A stretch of DNA of 64,000 bases, taken from contig CAWZYM010000450.1 in the NCBI GenBank assembly GCA_963966185.1, positions 1 to 64,000 of the forward strand, in the 5' to 3' direction. The translations under genes and the position numbers were made by a program. Shown piece by piece: positions 49,767-58,966 of this stretch; position 1 is the stretch's first letter, and each line of letters starts with the position of its first letter. The stretch comes from Rhabditoides inermis. Its lineage: Eukaryota > Nematoda > Chromadorea > Rhabditida > Rhabditidae. The notes below the pieces were generated by a model, which was given only the letters and a program-made list of their open reading frames with translations, did no database searches and had not been told where the DNA came from.

Positions 49767-50375
49767 CACTACGAAAGTAATATCAAGTCAAGCATTGCTA
49801 TGAATTGTTTGCATGGAGAAATCATACGAATATTCAGATGTTGCACTATGAAGTCAACTTTTAAACAAAGATGCCAACAACTGTTCAAAACTTATCTCGC
49901 AAATGGTTATACTTCTCACAAAATTACTTTTCAAATTTCAAAAACTATTCTTAGTAATAAACAATTATTATTGAAATACAAACTGAAGGCCAAAAATAAA
50001 TTCAAACATTTCATTGACACACTGAACTGATCTCATCCCCTCTTTCTCTGCGCTCTGTCTGATCTACCGATCTGCACTAAAAGTCTATGTGACTCGCAGT
50101 CGCCGCTCTCAAATCAGTCGTGTCGCATTCCCCTCTCTCGTTAGGTTGCTCCCAATTTTTGTTGACCCCTATCCCTAAGCGTCGTAGACGATCGATAAAC
50201 CTCTAGAAATATTTTCCCCTTTTTTCTTGTAATACTACTTTGTACACTTGCCTACCGGTTCATCACTGATGATGGTCCCGGCTGGTAGGTTTACACATTC
50301 GGTCTGGTGGAAGGGACCGAAACCGAATGTGTACTATGATTTTTCAATGCATTACTTCTTTGAATTTCTTGTAAT
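49767..50375 (+). mobile_element. 5'-truncated Penelope-like element copy (left pseudo-LTR)
   Basis: Matches 53790-54398 at a constant offset of 4023 bp, with one amino-acid change (T for A in ISKTILS). It holds the last ~88 codons of the ORF, the 3' untranslated region and the ribozyme-like motif, and it is directly followed by the full-length copy. Partial-plus-full tandem copies are a known feature of Penelope-like elements. Confidence 0.92.
50251..50333 (+). ncRNA. Candidate strand-permuted (pseudoknotted) hammerhead ribozyme, left copy
   Basis: The conserved core is complete. CTGATGA lies at 50266-50272 and GAA at 50319-50321. The stem III strands 50292-50303 and 50322-50333 (12 bp, perfect) carry the cleavage-site C at 50304. 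Stem II pairs 50274-50279 with 50313-50318 (6 bp). Stem I pairs 50259-50265 with 50305-50312 (7 bp, one bulge). The order of strands is stem I/core/stem II, then stem III/C/stem I, then stem II/GAA/stem III, which is not a circular permutation of the known types. An extra helix CCTACC/GGTAGG (50251-50256, 50284-50289) closes the first hairpin. One U (50273) is extra before stem II. Activity is untested. Confidence 0.55.
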
Positions 50376-50479
50376 TCGATATGGCAGTGATGCTGGGTGA
50401 TTCGGGGGGAGAAATTACCCTCTCCCCAGTATGACCTGTCTTATCTTACTCGTACACTTTGGTCGCAAGACCAACACGC

Positions 50480-50557
50480 GTCCCTTATGGGACGAACTTT
50501 ACGTCTTTTGACGCACCCAGTCCCTTATGGGACTCTATTCGTCTTTTGACGCAACTA
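50480..50557 (+). repeat. 40-bp direct repeat, each unit with a GTCCC/GGGAC hairpin
   Basis: GTCCCTTATGGGAC occurs at 50480 and 50520, each followed by a tail ending CGTCTTTTGACGCA. Each unit can fold into a 5-bp hairpin with a TTAT loop. It lies at the 5' end of the full-length Penelope-like copy and is absent from the truncated copy. Confidence 0.85.
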
Positions 50558-51227
50558 CCCCACATATACCCCCTTTTTTTCTACTATCTTATCTATAAAG
50601 ATTGTAATACGCACAAACACACAAACCAATATGTTTCCGAACCATTTCATGTCTACAACGCCTTTTCCTGCACAAATTAGTCTGTTTGTACGCGCGAACA
50701 CTAAGTGACTGATATAAGTCGCACTATGACCCAAGTCTGTGAACACTGATCCTCGGATCTCCTCTTGCACCAATCAATGAACACTAGATGTGCTTGCCGG
50801 TTGGCAGGTTGGAGCGCAAAGCACATCACGATGAACACTCAAGCGAACAATCGGTGTGGGCAGCGGGATCAAAGAACACTCGCGGTCGATCACTCGCCTC
50901 TCTCTCCGCCGCCAACACACCACCCAACCTCTTGTGACCCATCAGACTACAAACACATCACTCATGTGATCACTCATGCTACCCAGAGTCTACAGTAACG
51001 AAAGAGAGGTTAAACTCTGGTGTTGACCAACAAAGCGGTCCCACCCCGAACTCAGGTTGGCAGTGGGATGGGGCAGACACCCCGCTGATGCACGAGAGTT
51101 GGTACTCACTGCCATTGCTGTAAGGTGGGATGACAGGTCCTGGCCTCGCACAATACTCATGAAATACTCTTGTATTCCCCAGTTCCACTCTCACCCTTTA
51201 CCCAAAAACAGGCGCAGCTGCCTCTAA

Positions 51228-54053
51228 ATGCTGTACAAAAACAACGATAAACCATACTACTTACTTAAGGAAATTCAACGTGTGCAGACAGATAGAAAGC
51301 AAACAACGGCTGATCTTCCCGGAAACACAGTTTTTACTGGAAAACGATGTGATAACAAACGATGTGTTATTTGTCCGAAAATAGAATTCAAATCACAAAC
51401 AACAAGTTCATGCACTTCAATGACTATACCTACATTCAAATCAAATGATGCTAATTGTCTCTCAAAGAACTTAGTTTACCTAATAACATGCAATAAATGC
51501 AACATGCAATATGTCGGTGAAACTAAACAAACACTCAAACAAAGAATGTCCGCGCATAGGAATAGTTTCAAAACCAACAAGTTAAACACTTTTCTTAGCA
51601 AACATTTCAAACTCTCAGATCATGATTGCGAAGAATTCAAAATCACTATCTTGGATAATCAGTCAGAAAATTGTGTCACGCAAGTGAGATTGCAAAAAGA
51701 GCACTTCTGGATAAACTTGATTAAATCTGCATATCCGCTTGGACTGAATGATCAAATCAAAACTTTTGGAAATATCTCAGTTATTGACTTTCATAAATGT
51801 AAAATAGAAAATAATCCATTCACTAGCCTTAAAATATCGAACTCTAGAAATAAACATAAATATCGAGGAAAAAGAAGAAGGAGTATCCCTGCTTACAAAA
51901 ATACGATGACAAATTCTACAATTCTAAGTGCAGTGGAAACCCTCGAAGGAAAACAACTATATCAATACTACAATTCGCTTAACAAACATGCAATAGAAAA
52001 TCTCTTGGATTACATGGTGAACGACGAAACCTATAACCTTCTGAGTAAATCTCTTCAACTCAAAGTTTTCTGTATAATTGCTAAGTCACTAGTTTCAAAG
52101 AAAATGAACGAAATCCTACCGCAGAAATATCACAATCTGAAAGTACAATATTATGGTAAATTCATGGAAGAAATCAATTTAGCCAAGTTAATAAACAGAT
52201 CAATAAATACTTACTTCAAAACAACGGATGAGAAACACTATAAAACAAGAATTTTATACACTTATGATTTGCCAGATAGCACACAAATTATGAACTACAA
52301 TGAATTCCTACGCAATTTGACTACTGGCCAAATTAAAAGAATACTGTCATCGGCCTGTTACTGTAACCACTATCCATCGTTCATAGACTCGCACTATAAA
52401 CACATTGTTACTGGAAATGCTAATATGATACAAAGTAATGATCTGAGAAATATTATTCTGAACGGAACAAAATATCGATCTCCTAAATCTGTAAACGATG
52501 AAGAAATTACCACAGATCTATTGCAATTAGTTACAGAACACCTAGAAAAGCTATCGACTATATATAAAATACCCGGCAACATAGTTATGGATATTGAAAA
52601 CAAAATAAAAACAAAACTTTTGAAACGATATGAAGATTGCAAACCTAATTTTATAAACGAAAAGAGAAAGCCACTAGAATTGAAAACGTTGCAAGACCAA
52701 TTTGTAATCACATGTGTGGACAAAGCTTCTGGAAATTATGCTATCACGTGCAAAAAACTATATTTACAAATTATGAACAAAGAATTAGGATATGATCATA
52801 TCACAAACACAACCAACAATTCGAATCCAACTTACACTATCTACCAGAATGAAAAAGAAGACGAGATTATTAACAGACATCTGATAACAACTAAATCACT
52901 GAAGTTAACAACAGATGTAAATGATAAAGCTCTACCGAAAATCTATGCTATACCAAAAATGCACAAAAACCCAGTAAAGTTTCGTTTCATAACCGGAGCT
53001 TTTAACAGCAGTTTAAAACCAGTTTCACTAGAAATGCAAAAAATACTCACCTTTTTAAAACACCATTTCATTAATTATTGTAAATCAATAACACAGCGCA
53101 CAAATATTAATCCTATCTGGTCCATAAATAACAGCTTGCAAGTTCTTGAAATGTGTAATTCGATAAAAGAGCCTAGTCAATTCAATCTGTTTTCTGCGGA
53201 CTTCAGTAGCCTTTTCACAAACTTACCGCACGAATCCGTTATCAAAAATATCTTCGGATTGATTGATCTATGTTTCAAGAACAGCAAAAAAGAGTTCATT
53301 GTGGTTGGATACAAGAAAGTTTATTACAGCGCTACAGATACAAAGTCGGGAAATTCATATGATATAAGTGACATTAAATTTATGCTCGAATATATATTGA
53401 AAAACAGTTATGCTCTCTATGGAGGATTAATTTTCAAACAAATATCCGGTATCCCTCAAGGTAATAATTGTTCACCTCTTCTAGCCGATTTGACACTATC
53501 CTTCATGGAATACACTTACGTAATGCGAAACTCGGAATATTTCCGAAATACTCAGTCAAAAATATGCAGATACATGAATGATATTCTAATCATATACAGG
53601 AACAATTCCACTATTGTTTCTAAAATAAATAGCGAAATATATCACAACTCTCTGACTCTTGAACAAACTAGTACACAGAACAAAGAAACGGAATTCTTAG
53701 ATTTGAACATCAAAATGGAACATAATTCAATAACAACAGAACTCTACAATAAAACAGATGATTACTCGTTCGATGTCATCAGATACCCACACTACGAAAG
53801 TAATATCAAGTCAAGCATTGCTATGAATTGTTTGCATGGAGAAATCATACGAATATTCAGATGTTGCACTATGAAGTCAACTTTTAAACAAAGATGCCAA
53901 CAACTGTTCAAAACTTATCTCGCAAATGGTTATACTTCTCACAAAATTACTTTTCAAATTTCAAAAGCTATTCTTAGTAATAAACAATTATTATTGAAAT
54001 ACAAACTGAAGGCCAAAAATAAATTCAAACATTTCATTGACACACTGAACTGA
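51228..54053 (+). CDS. Penelope-like ORF: GIY-YIG endonuclease, CxC linker, reverse transcriptase
   Basis: 941 codons. The endonuclease comes first: Cys/His zinc ligands (C41, C46, C49, H110, H126), LVYLITC at 82-88, YVGET at 95-99, a candidate catalytic Arg near 106 and Glu at 158. The CxC motif is CYC at 377-379. RT landmarks are DKASG (498-502), IPKMHKNP (565-572), SADFSSLFTN (656-665, catalytic D658), GIPQG (741-745) and RYMND (781-785). The last box reads YMND where YxDD is expected, so the first catalytic Asp is Asn. The frame is otherwise unbroken. No in-frame TGA suggests selenocysteine. It would nick target DNA and prime reverse transcription there. Confidence 0.9.
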   Translation: MLYKNNDKPYYLLKEIQRVQTDRKQTTADLPGNTVFTGKRCDNKRCVICPKIEFKSQTTSSCTSMTIPTFKSNDANCLSKNLVYLITCNKCNMQYVGETKQTLKQRMSAHRNSFKTNKLNTFLSKHFKLSDHDCEEFKITILDNQSENCVTQVRLQKEHFWINLIKSAYPLGLNDQIKTFGNISVIDFHKCKIENNPFTSLKISNSRNKHKYRGKRRRSIPAYKNTMTNSTILSAVETLEGKQLYQYYNSLNKHAIENLLDYMVNDETYNLLSKSLQLKVFCIIAKSLVSKKMNEILPQKYHNLKVQYYGKFMEEINLAKLINRSINTYFKTTDEKHYKTRILYTYDLPDSTQIMNYNEFLRNLTTGQIKRILSSACYCNHYPSFIDSHYKHIVTGNANMIQSNDLRNIILNGTKYRSPKSVNDEEITTDLLQLVTEHLEKLSTIYKIPGNIVMDIENKIKTKLLKRYEDCKPNFINEKRKPLELKTLQDQFVITCVDKASGNYAITCKKLYLQIMNKELGYDHITNTTNNSNPTYTIYQNEKEDEIINRHLITTKSLKLTTDVNDKALPKIYAIPKMHKNPVKFRFITGAFNSSLKPVSLEMQKILTFLKHHFINYCKSITQRTNINPIWSINNSLQVLEMCNSIKEPSQFNLFSADFSSLFTNLPHESVIKNIFGLIDLCFKNSKKEFIVVGYKKVYYSATDTKSGNSYDISDIKFMLEYILKNSYALYGGLIFKQISGIPQGNNCSPLLADLTLSFMEYTYVMRNSEYFRNTQSKICRYMNDILIIYRNNSTIVSKINSEIYHNSLTLEQTSTQNKETEFLDLNIKMEHNSITTELYNKTDDYSFDVIRYPHYESNIKSSIAMNCLHGEIIRIFRCCTMKSTFKQRCQQLFKTYLANGYTSHKITFQISKAILSNKQLLLKYKLKAKNKFKHFIDTLN

Positions 54054-54273
54054 TCTCATCCCCTCTTTCTCTGCGCTCTGTCTGATCTACCGATCTGCAC
54101 TAAAAGTCTATGTGACTCGCAGTCGCCGCTCTCAAATCAGTCGTGTCGCATTCCCCTCTCTCGTTAGGTTGCTCCCAATTTTTGTTGACCCCTATCCCTA
54201 AGCGTCGTAGACGATCGATAAACCTCTAGAAATATTTTCCCCTTTTTTCTTGTAATACTACTTTGTACACTTG

Positions 54274-54356
54274 CCTACCGGTTCATCACTGATGATGGTC
54301 CCGGCTGGTAGGTTTACACATTCGGTCTGGTGGAAGGGACCGAAACCGAATGTGTA
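54274..54356 (+). ncRNA. Candidate strand-permuted hammerhead ribozyme, right copy
   Basis: Sequence-identical to the left copy at offset 4023. CTGATGA is at 54289-54295, the cleavage-site C at 54327, GAA at 54342-54344 and stem III at 54315-54326/54345-54356. It lies 42 bp from the element 3' end. Having one in each repeat would let a tandem transcript be cut to unit length (4023 nt). Confidence 0.55.
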
Positions 54357-54398
54357 CTATGATTTTTCAATGCATTACTTCTTTGAATTTCTTGTAAT

Positions 54399-55211
54399 AT
54401 CATTACTAGTGCTCTGGCTGACATAATTGCAAATTAGCACCCTCGTAGCGAGCTCCTGTCATATCGATTCGGCCTCATTCCCCAGGGCTCACTCCATTAT
54501 ATGAAGCTCTCTCGAGTTCATCCGCTGGTAATTGCTCTGACGATCTACATATAATTACTAGTGCTCTGGCTGACATATGTGCAAAATAGCACCCTCGTAG
54601 TCCTGTCATATCGATCCGGCCTCATTCCCCAGGGCTTACTCCATTATTTGGAGCTCTCTCGAGTTCATCGGCTGGTAATTGCTCTGACGATCCACATATA
54701 ATTACTAGTGCTCTGGCTGACATAGAGTTCATCCGCTGGTAATTGCTCTGACGATCTACATATAATTACTAGTGCTCTGGCTGACATATGTGCAAAATAG
54801 CACCCTCGTAGTCCTGTCATATCGATCCGGCCTCATTCCCCAGGGCTTACTCCATTATTTGGAGCTCTCTCGAGTTCATCGGCTGGTAATTGCTCTGACG
54901 ATCCACATATAATTACTAGTGCTCTGGCTGACATATGTGCAAAATAGCACCCTCGTAGCGAGCTCCTGTCATATCGATTCGGCCTCATTCCCCAGGGCTC
55001 ACTCCATTATATGGAGCTCTCTCGAGTTCATCCGCTGGTAATTGCTCTAACGATCTACATATAGTTACTAGTGCTCTGGCTGACACATGTGCAAAACAGC
55101 ACCCTCGTAGCGAGCTCCTGTCATATCGATCCGGCCTCATTCCCCAGGGCTCACTCCATTATGTGGAGCTCTCTCGAGTTCATCCGCTGGTAATTGCTCT
55201 GACGATCTACA
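54399..55211. repeat. Satellite array, right copy
   Basis: Continues the satellite unit split by the Penelope-like element and reproduces the order of units at 38-1207 with fewer repeats (one 358-bp higher-order unit fewer). Diagnostic variants such as CATAATTGCAAATTAGC are shared with the window start, so the two arrays are duplicates of each other. Confidence 0.95.
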
Positions 55212-55582
55212 CACTTGCACCGAGTCGAGAGATAAGTGAGGTTTATTTTGGGATTTCATCCTGAATTTCTGGATGGATTACGGTCACGGATTTGAATGTT
55301 CTCGGCTCGAGACCACCCAAGCCGTTCAATCCTGAATTAAATAATACGGATTCCGGCTGACAAATATTGCGTTAGGAATGTGGTCACATTGCCTACTTGC
55401 GTCTCCGCCCATTCTGATTGGCGGGAGAATTCGTCGGTGTTTAGGTTAATTATGTAATGTTATCCATTGAATATCGATCTTATTTTATTTTAATACGATG
55501 CATAATGACATCAACGGTCTCATATATATTTTATGTACATTTGACAATGATTTGCTTTGGCGGTTGCGTCGCGTCCGCGACA
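55212..55582 (-). mobile_element. LTR-like block Y, right copy
   Basis: Near-identical to 1208-1578 (a handful of substitutions, for example GAGAATTCG versus GAGATTTCG), with the same CGCGTCCGCGACA terminus abutting the 8-bp array. Confidence 0.75.
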
Positions 55583-56212
55583 CTGGGTTACTGGGTTACT
55601 GGGTTACTGGGTTACTGGGTTACTGGGTTACTGGGTTACTGGGTTACTGGGTTACTGGGTTACTGGGTTACTGGGTTACTGGGTTACTGGGTTACTGGGT
55701 TACTGGGTTACTGGGTTACTGGGTTACTGGGTTACTGGGTTACTGGGTTACTGGGTTACTGGGTTACTGGGTTACTGGGTTACTGGGTTACTGGGTTACT
55801 GGGTTACTGGGTTACTGGGTTACTGGGTTACTGGGTTACTGGGTTACTGGGTTACTGGGTTACTGGGTTACTGGGTTACTGGGTTACTGGGTTACTGGGT
55901 TACTGGGTTACTGGGTTACTGGGTTACTGGGTTACTGGGTTACTGGGTTACTGGGTTACTGGGTTACTGGGTTACTGGGTTACTGGGTTACTGGGTTACT
56001 GGGTTACTGGGTTACTGGGTTACTGGGTTACTGGGTTACTGGGTTACTGGGTTACTGGGTTACTGGGTTACTGGGTTACTGGGTTACTGGGTTACTGGGT
56101 TACTGGGTTACTGGGTTACTGGGTTACTGGGTTACTGGGTTACTGGGTTACTGGGTTACTGGGTTACTGGGTTACTGGGTTACTGGGTTACTGGGTTACT
56201 GGGTTACTGGGT
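55583..56212 (+). repeat. (CTGGGTTA)n array, right copy, about 79 units
   Basis: 630 bp of perfect 8-bp repeats with no interruption. It starts at the same base after block Y as the left array, but ends into unrelated sequence (GTGGCCGTCGCGG) rather than block X. Confidence 0.97.
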
Positions 56213-56451
56213 GGCCGTCGCGGAGAGAGAGACACCTGTAGTGGATAGAATGAATAGACAAATATCCAGTGAGTGTCAAAGCTCATAGACAGAAAACGAA
56301 TGTGCAAATGGGAGAAAACAATCACGTTTCACAATCAGTCCATATAGTGGGCCCGCAAATGAGTTCCACTCTTTTCATGAGAGACATTAGTGCGGTTAGA
56401 CAAGAATCAGAATCCATTGGATGATGTTTTCAATTTGACAAAATTTGCGGG
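56213..56451. other. Short interval with no recognised feature
   Basis: No open frame of note and no repeat matched elsewhere in the window. It separates the 8-bp array from the tRNA-like sequence. Confidence 0.4.
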
Positions 56452-56522
56452 GGGCAGCCAGGGTCGAACCCACGGACAGCTGCTTGCTAAGTGAGAGCGT
56501 TACCACTGCGCCACTCGCTCAT
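56452..56522 (-). pseudogene. tRNA-like sequence (degenerate tRNA or SINE head)
   Basis: The minus strand has an A-box-like TGGCGCAGTGGTAACGC and a perfect B box GGTTCGACCC at tRNA spacing, with TTAGCAA in the anticodon-loop position (AGC would be Ala). The anticodon stem does not pair and the acceptor ends do not match. It is therefore a tRNA pseudogene or the head of a tRNA-derived SINE; no A-rich tail is visible. Confidence 0.55.
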
Positions 56523-56793
56523 GTGAGACGATCCCAGAAATAGAGATATGCCAAAAAAACAAAATGGAAAGACAAGCATAATAACTTACAAAATCCCCGG
56601 ATTCTACTTTCCTTCCTAAGTATCATAGAAAGTGACCATAACAAACTTGGACAAATACGTTTCAAAATTAGTAGAAAACACCATTGCATGTATCAATGTC
56701 AATCGGGCATATCGAACTAAAGAACTCAGCGGAACATGAATACTACATCCAAATCAATCTCGCTCTCCACTCGACAGTATACTCATGACGCAC

Positions 56794-57962
56794 CTCGAAT
56801 AGATCATTGGGACTGGCAGTGACAGCAAAGAGGGCGGGCCACAATGCGAGCTCCGTCTTCCGCGCACAGTGAACCACCGTCTGCAGAAACTCCGGGAACT
56901 CCTGCACGAAAGCCACCGCGCGCGGCAGAAGAGGGTCTACAAGATTGAATCATACAAATCGAGAACACATAGTCTAAAATATGTCAAAATCGTTGGCCCT
57001 CTCCATCCACCAAGTGCACCAACATCAAGCACCACCAACCATCACCAGATTCCCTATGGTTCCCCTCCCACCCACCAGGTATGGGCTCGCTGCTGGTCGC
57101 CTCCTCGTCCAGCACACTGTGCAGCAACAGCTCCAGAGCGTGCGAGAAGTGCGCAAGGTGTCTGAAAAAGAGAAGGTAAACTTTTATCAGGTCTACCCGG
57201 AAGACATTATTTCCTACATTCTTCACACACACTCGTTGTTTATAATAAGCACCGTAAACGCTATTGATCACATGACAAACTCATTTCGTTTTTTTCTTCT
57301 TCAAGAAACTGCCACTATTCTTCCGAGAGAAATGAGATTGTGAACGGTACGATGCAAAATAAAGAACATTCATTTCTCTCTCTCTCTCTCTCTCTCTCCT
57401 TCCCCTTCTCTATTCCCCCTCTCACAACAGAGAGATGACACATCTCTCACCAAACCCTAAAATGCGTTCCACCCTCCGCATATCCACACTCATACAACGA
57501 AAGCGACAATTCTAGAAAGAGAACGAATAACGTAAGACAACACCCCTCCCGCTCTCACCTCACTGTTCCTGTTGAGTGAATGAAGCACCATCCCTCCTTC
57601 TCCTCCTCTTTTCCCGGCCCTCCACCCTCTCCATACACACACGGCACGCTCTCCACACCCAGAGCCACACAGTCCGAGCTGCTGATCTCTGAACGAAAAC
57701 ACATACATATGTTTCTGGTATAGAATAGCAGCACTAACACTTCGAGCACATCGGTTTTCCGAAAGTAGAACAGAACATTGCAGAAATGAGCAGAAGTCAG
57801 AAGCAGAAGGCATTCATATATATTGGCATACTATACTCACATATGGGGTGTATCAGTGTGAATAGGAGCATGACCCTCTTGGATATGTTCGTGTCCTGGT
57901 TGACAACGTGCCCTGGTGCTGCCGCGCCGGCCAGGGAACAGCCACACCACCTGCAGCCACAC
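56794..57962 (-). pseudogene. RIC1: RIC1-like gene fragment, four exons
   Basis: RIC1 is the Golgi Ric1-Rgp1 subunit acting as exchange factor for Rab6. Minus-strand exons at 57841-57962, 57559-57688, 57076-57161 and 56794-56936 have GT...AG borders. The last two join in frame across a phase-1 intron and give [20 protein letters not shown] and [20 protein letters not shown], hallmark sequences of the RIC1 C-terminal domain. The first exon has SKRVMLLFTLIHPI, as in the segment before it in RIC1, but in a frame that breaks. The segment between exons two and three of the usual protein is missing, as are all N-terminal WD40 exons and the C-terminus. Either a broken partial duplicate or a real gene in poorly polished sequence. 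Confidence 0.65.
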
Positions 57963-58509
57963 CTGAAAGAAACCATACTCTACCACTTGCGCAGCGATTA
58001 TCAGATATGACACCATAATTTAAGTCACTAACTTTATTTCTTCTGACAAGTAACATCAATTTGAGACGAAAATTATATCAAAAAACGCATGAGCAAAATG
58101 CTTTTTTACGAAAATACACGCGCGAAAAATGATGTGCGTGGTGCGAATTCCTACATCATTCTTTCGACATCTACGTGCACAGTCAGTCGTCGGAATGGTA
58201 CGTCCGTTTTAAATGTTTTACTTGATGCCGTATGTTTCGCTTGCTGTATGCATTTGTACGAAAGACTTGCGATCAAATTCATACCACACATCTCATAGCA
58301 TCTATGTCTGACAAGTGACCAGCTATCGAGGATACACTCAAACTACTAGTGACATCATAGAACTGGAAAAAAACTATAGAAGTATAGTTATCGACTGATA
58401 TCGATTAAAATGAATAGTATAAGTAACGATGGTGCAATCGTTAAAAAAACTGTAACTTTTGAAATGGATTGATACAAACAAACCCATCGCTCTCCCCCCT
58501 AATGATTTT

Positions 58510-58918
58510 ACATTGACTCTGGAGTAGATGTCGATGGTGACCAAACTGTCCATCCACCTCCACCTTGACGTGTTTCTCTCTGCCGTGTACGGCCACCAAG
58601 TGTCATTTTCCGTCGTTGTACGCGGCCGCATCCGACGGAAACGAACCCACGCCGCTGCCAAAGTCGACAGACAGCTTCACTGCGCCCGACTCGAGCGACA
58701 ACGACATAAAGTCCTTTTGAAACCCTCAACGTCACTTGCCCTGTAAAAAGGCGCACACCTCCTTGCCGACGTAGAACATCATTCCATCGGGCGAGTAAGT
58801 GACGAAAAAGAGAGCAAGCACTGTCTTCTTCCAGTAGCCGAGGTTGTAGATGAGGTATCCGTCGCCAGCCAGAGACATGCCTGAACACAAGTTGTGGAAA
58901 CGAAAGAAAGAGAAAGAA

Positions 58919-58966
<48 letters not shown>

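Larger units (their letters stand above)
50376..54398 (+). mobile_element. Full-length Penelope-like element, Naiad type (N-terminal GIY-YIG), 4023 bp
   Basis: Bounded on the left by the truncated copy and on the right by satellite (ATCATTACTAGTG). The empty site is at 31-45 of this window, so the target was an AT run (TTCATATATCATT) in the satellite. The single ORF has the GIY-YIG endonuclease before the RT and a CxC motif between them, the permuted order described for Naiad elements. An 852-bp 5' region precedes the ORF and a 345-bp 3' region with the ribozyme-like motif follows it. Confidence 0.88.

Noticed and set aside
50251..50333. Canonical type I, II or III hammerhead
   Set aside because: The strands are in the wrong cyclic order. 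Reading stem II as a hairpin leaves no downstream partner for stem III with a cleavage site.
51228..54053. Selenocysteine-containing Naiad ORF
   Set aside because: No in-frame TGA occurs in the 941 codons.
56452..56522. Functional tRNA-Ala(AGC)
   Set aside because: The anticodon stem and acceptor stem do not pair; only the internal promoter boxes are good.
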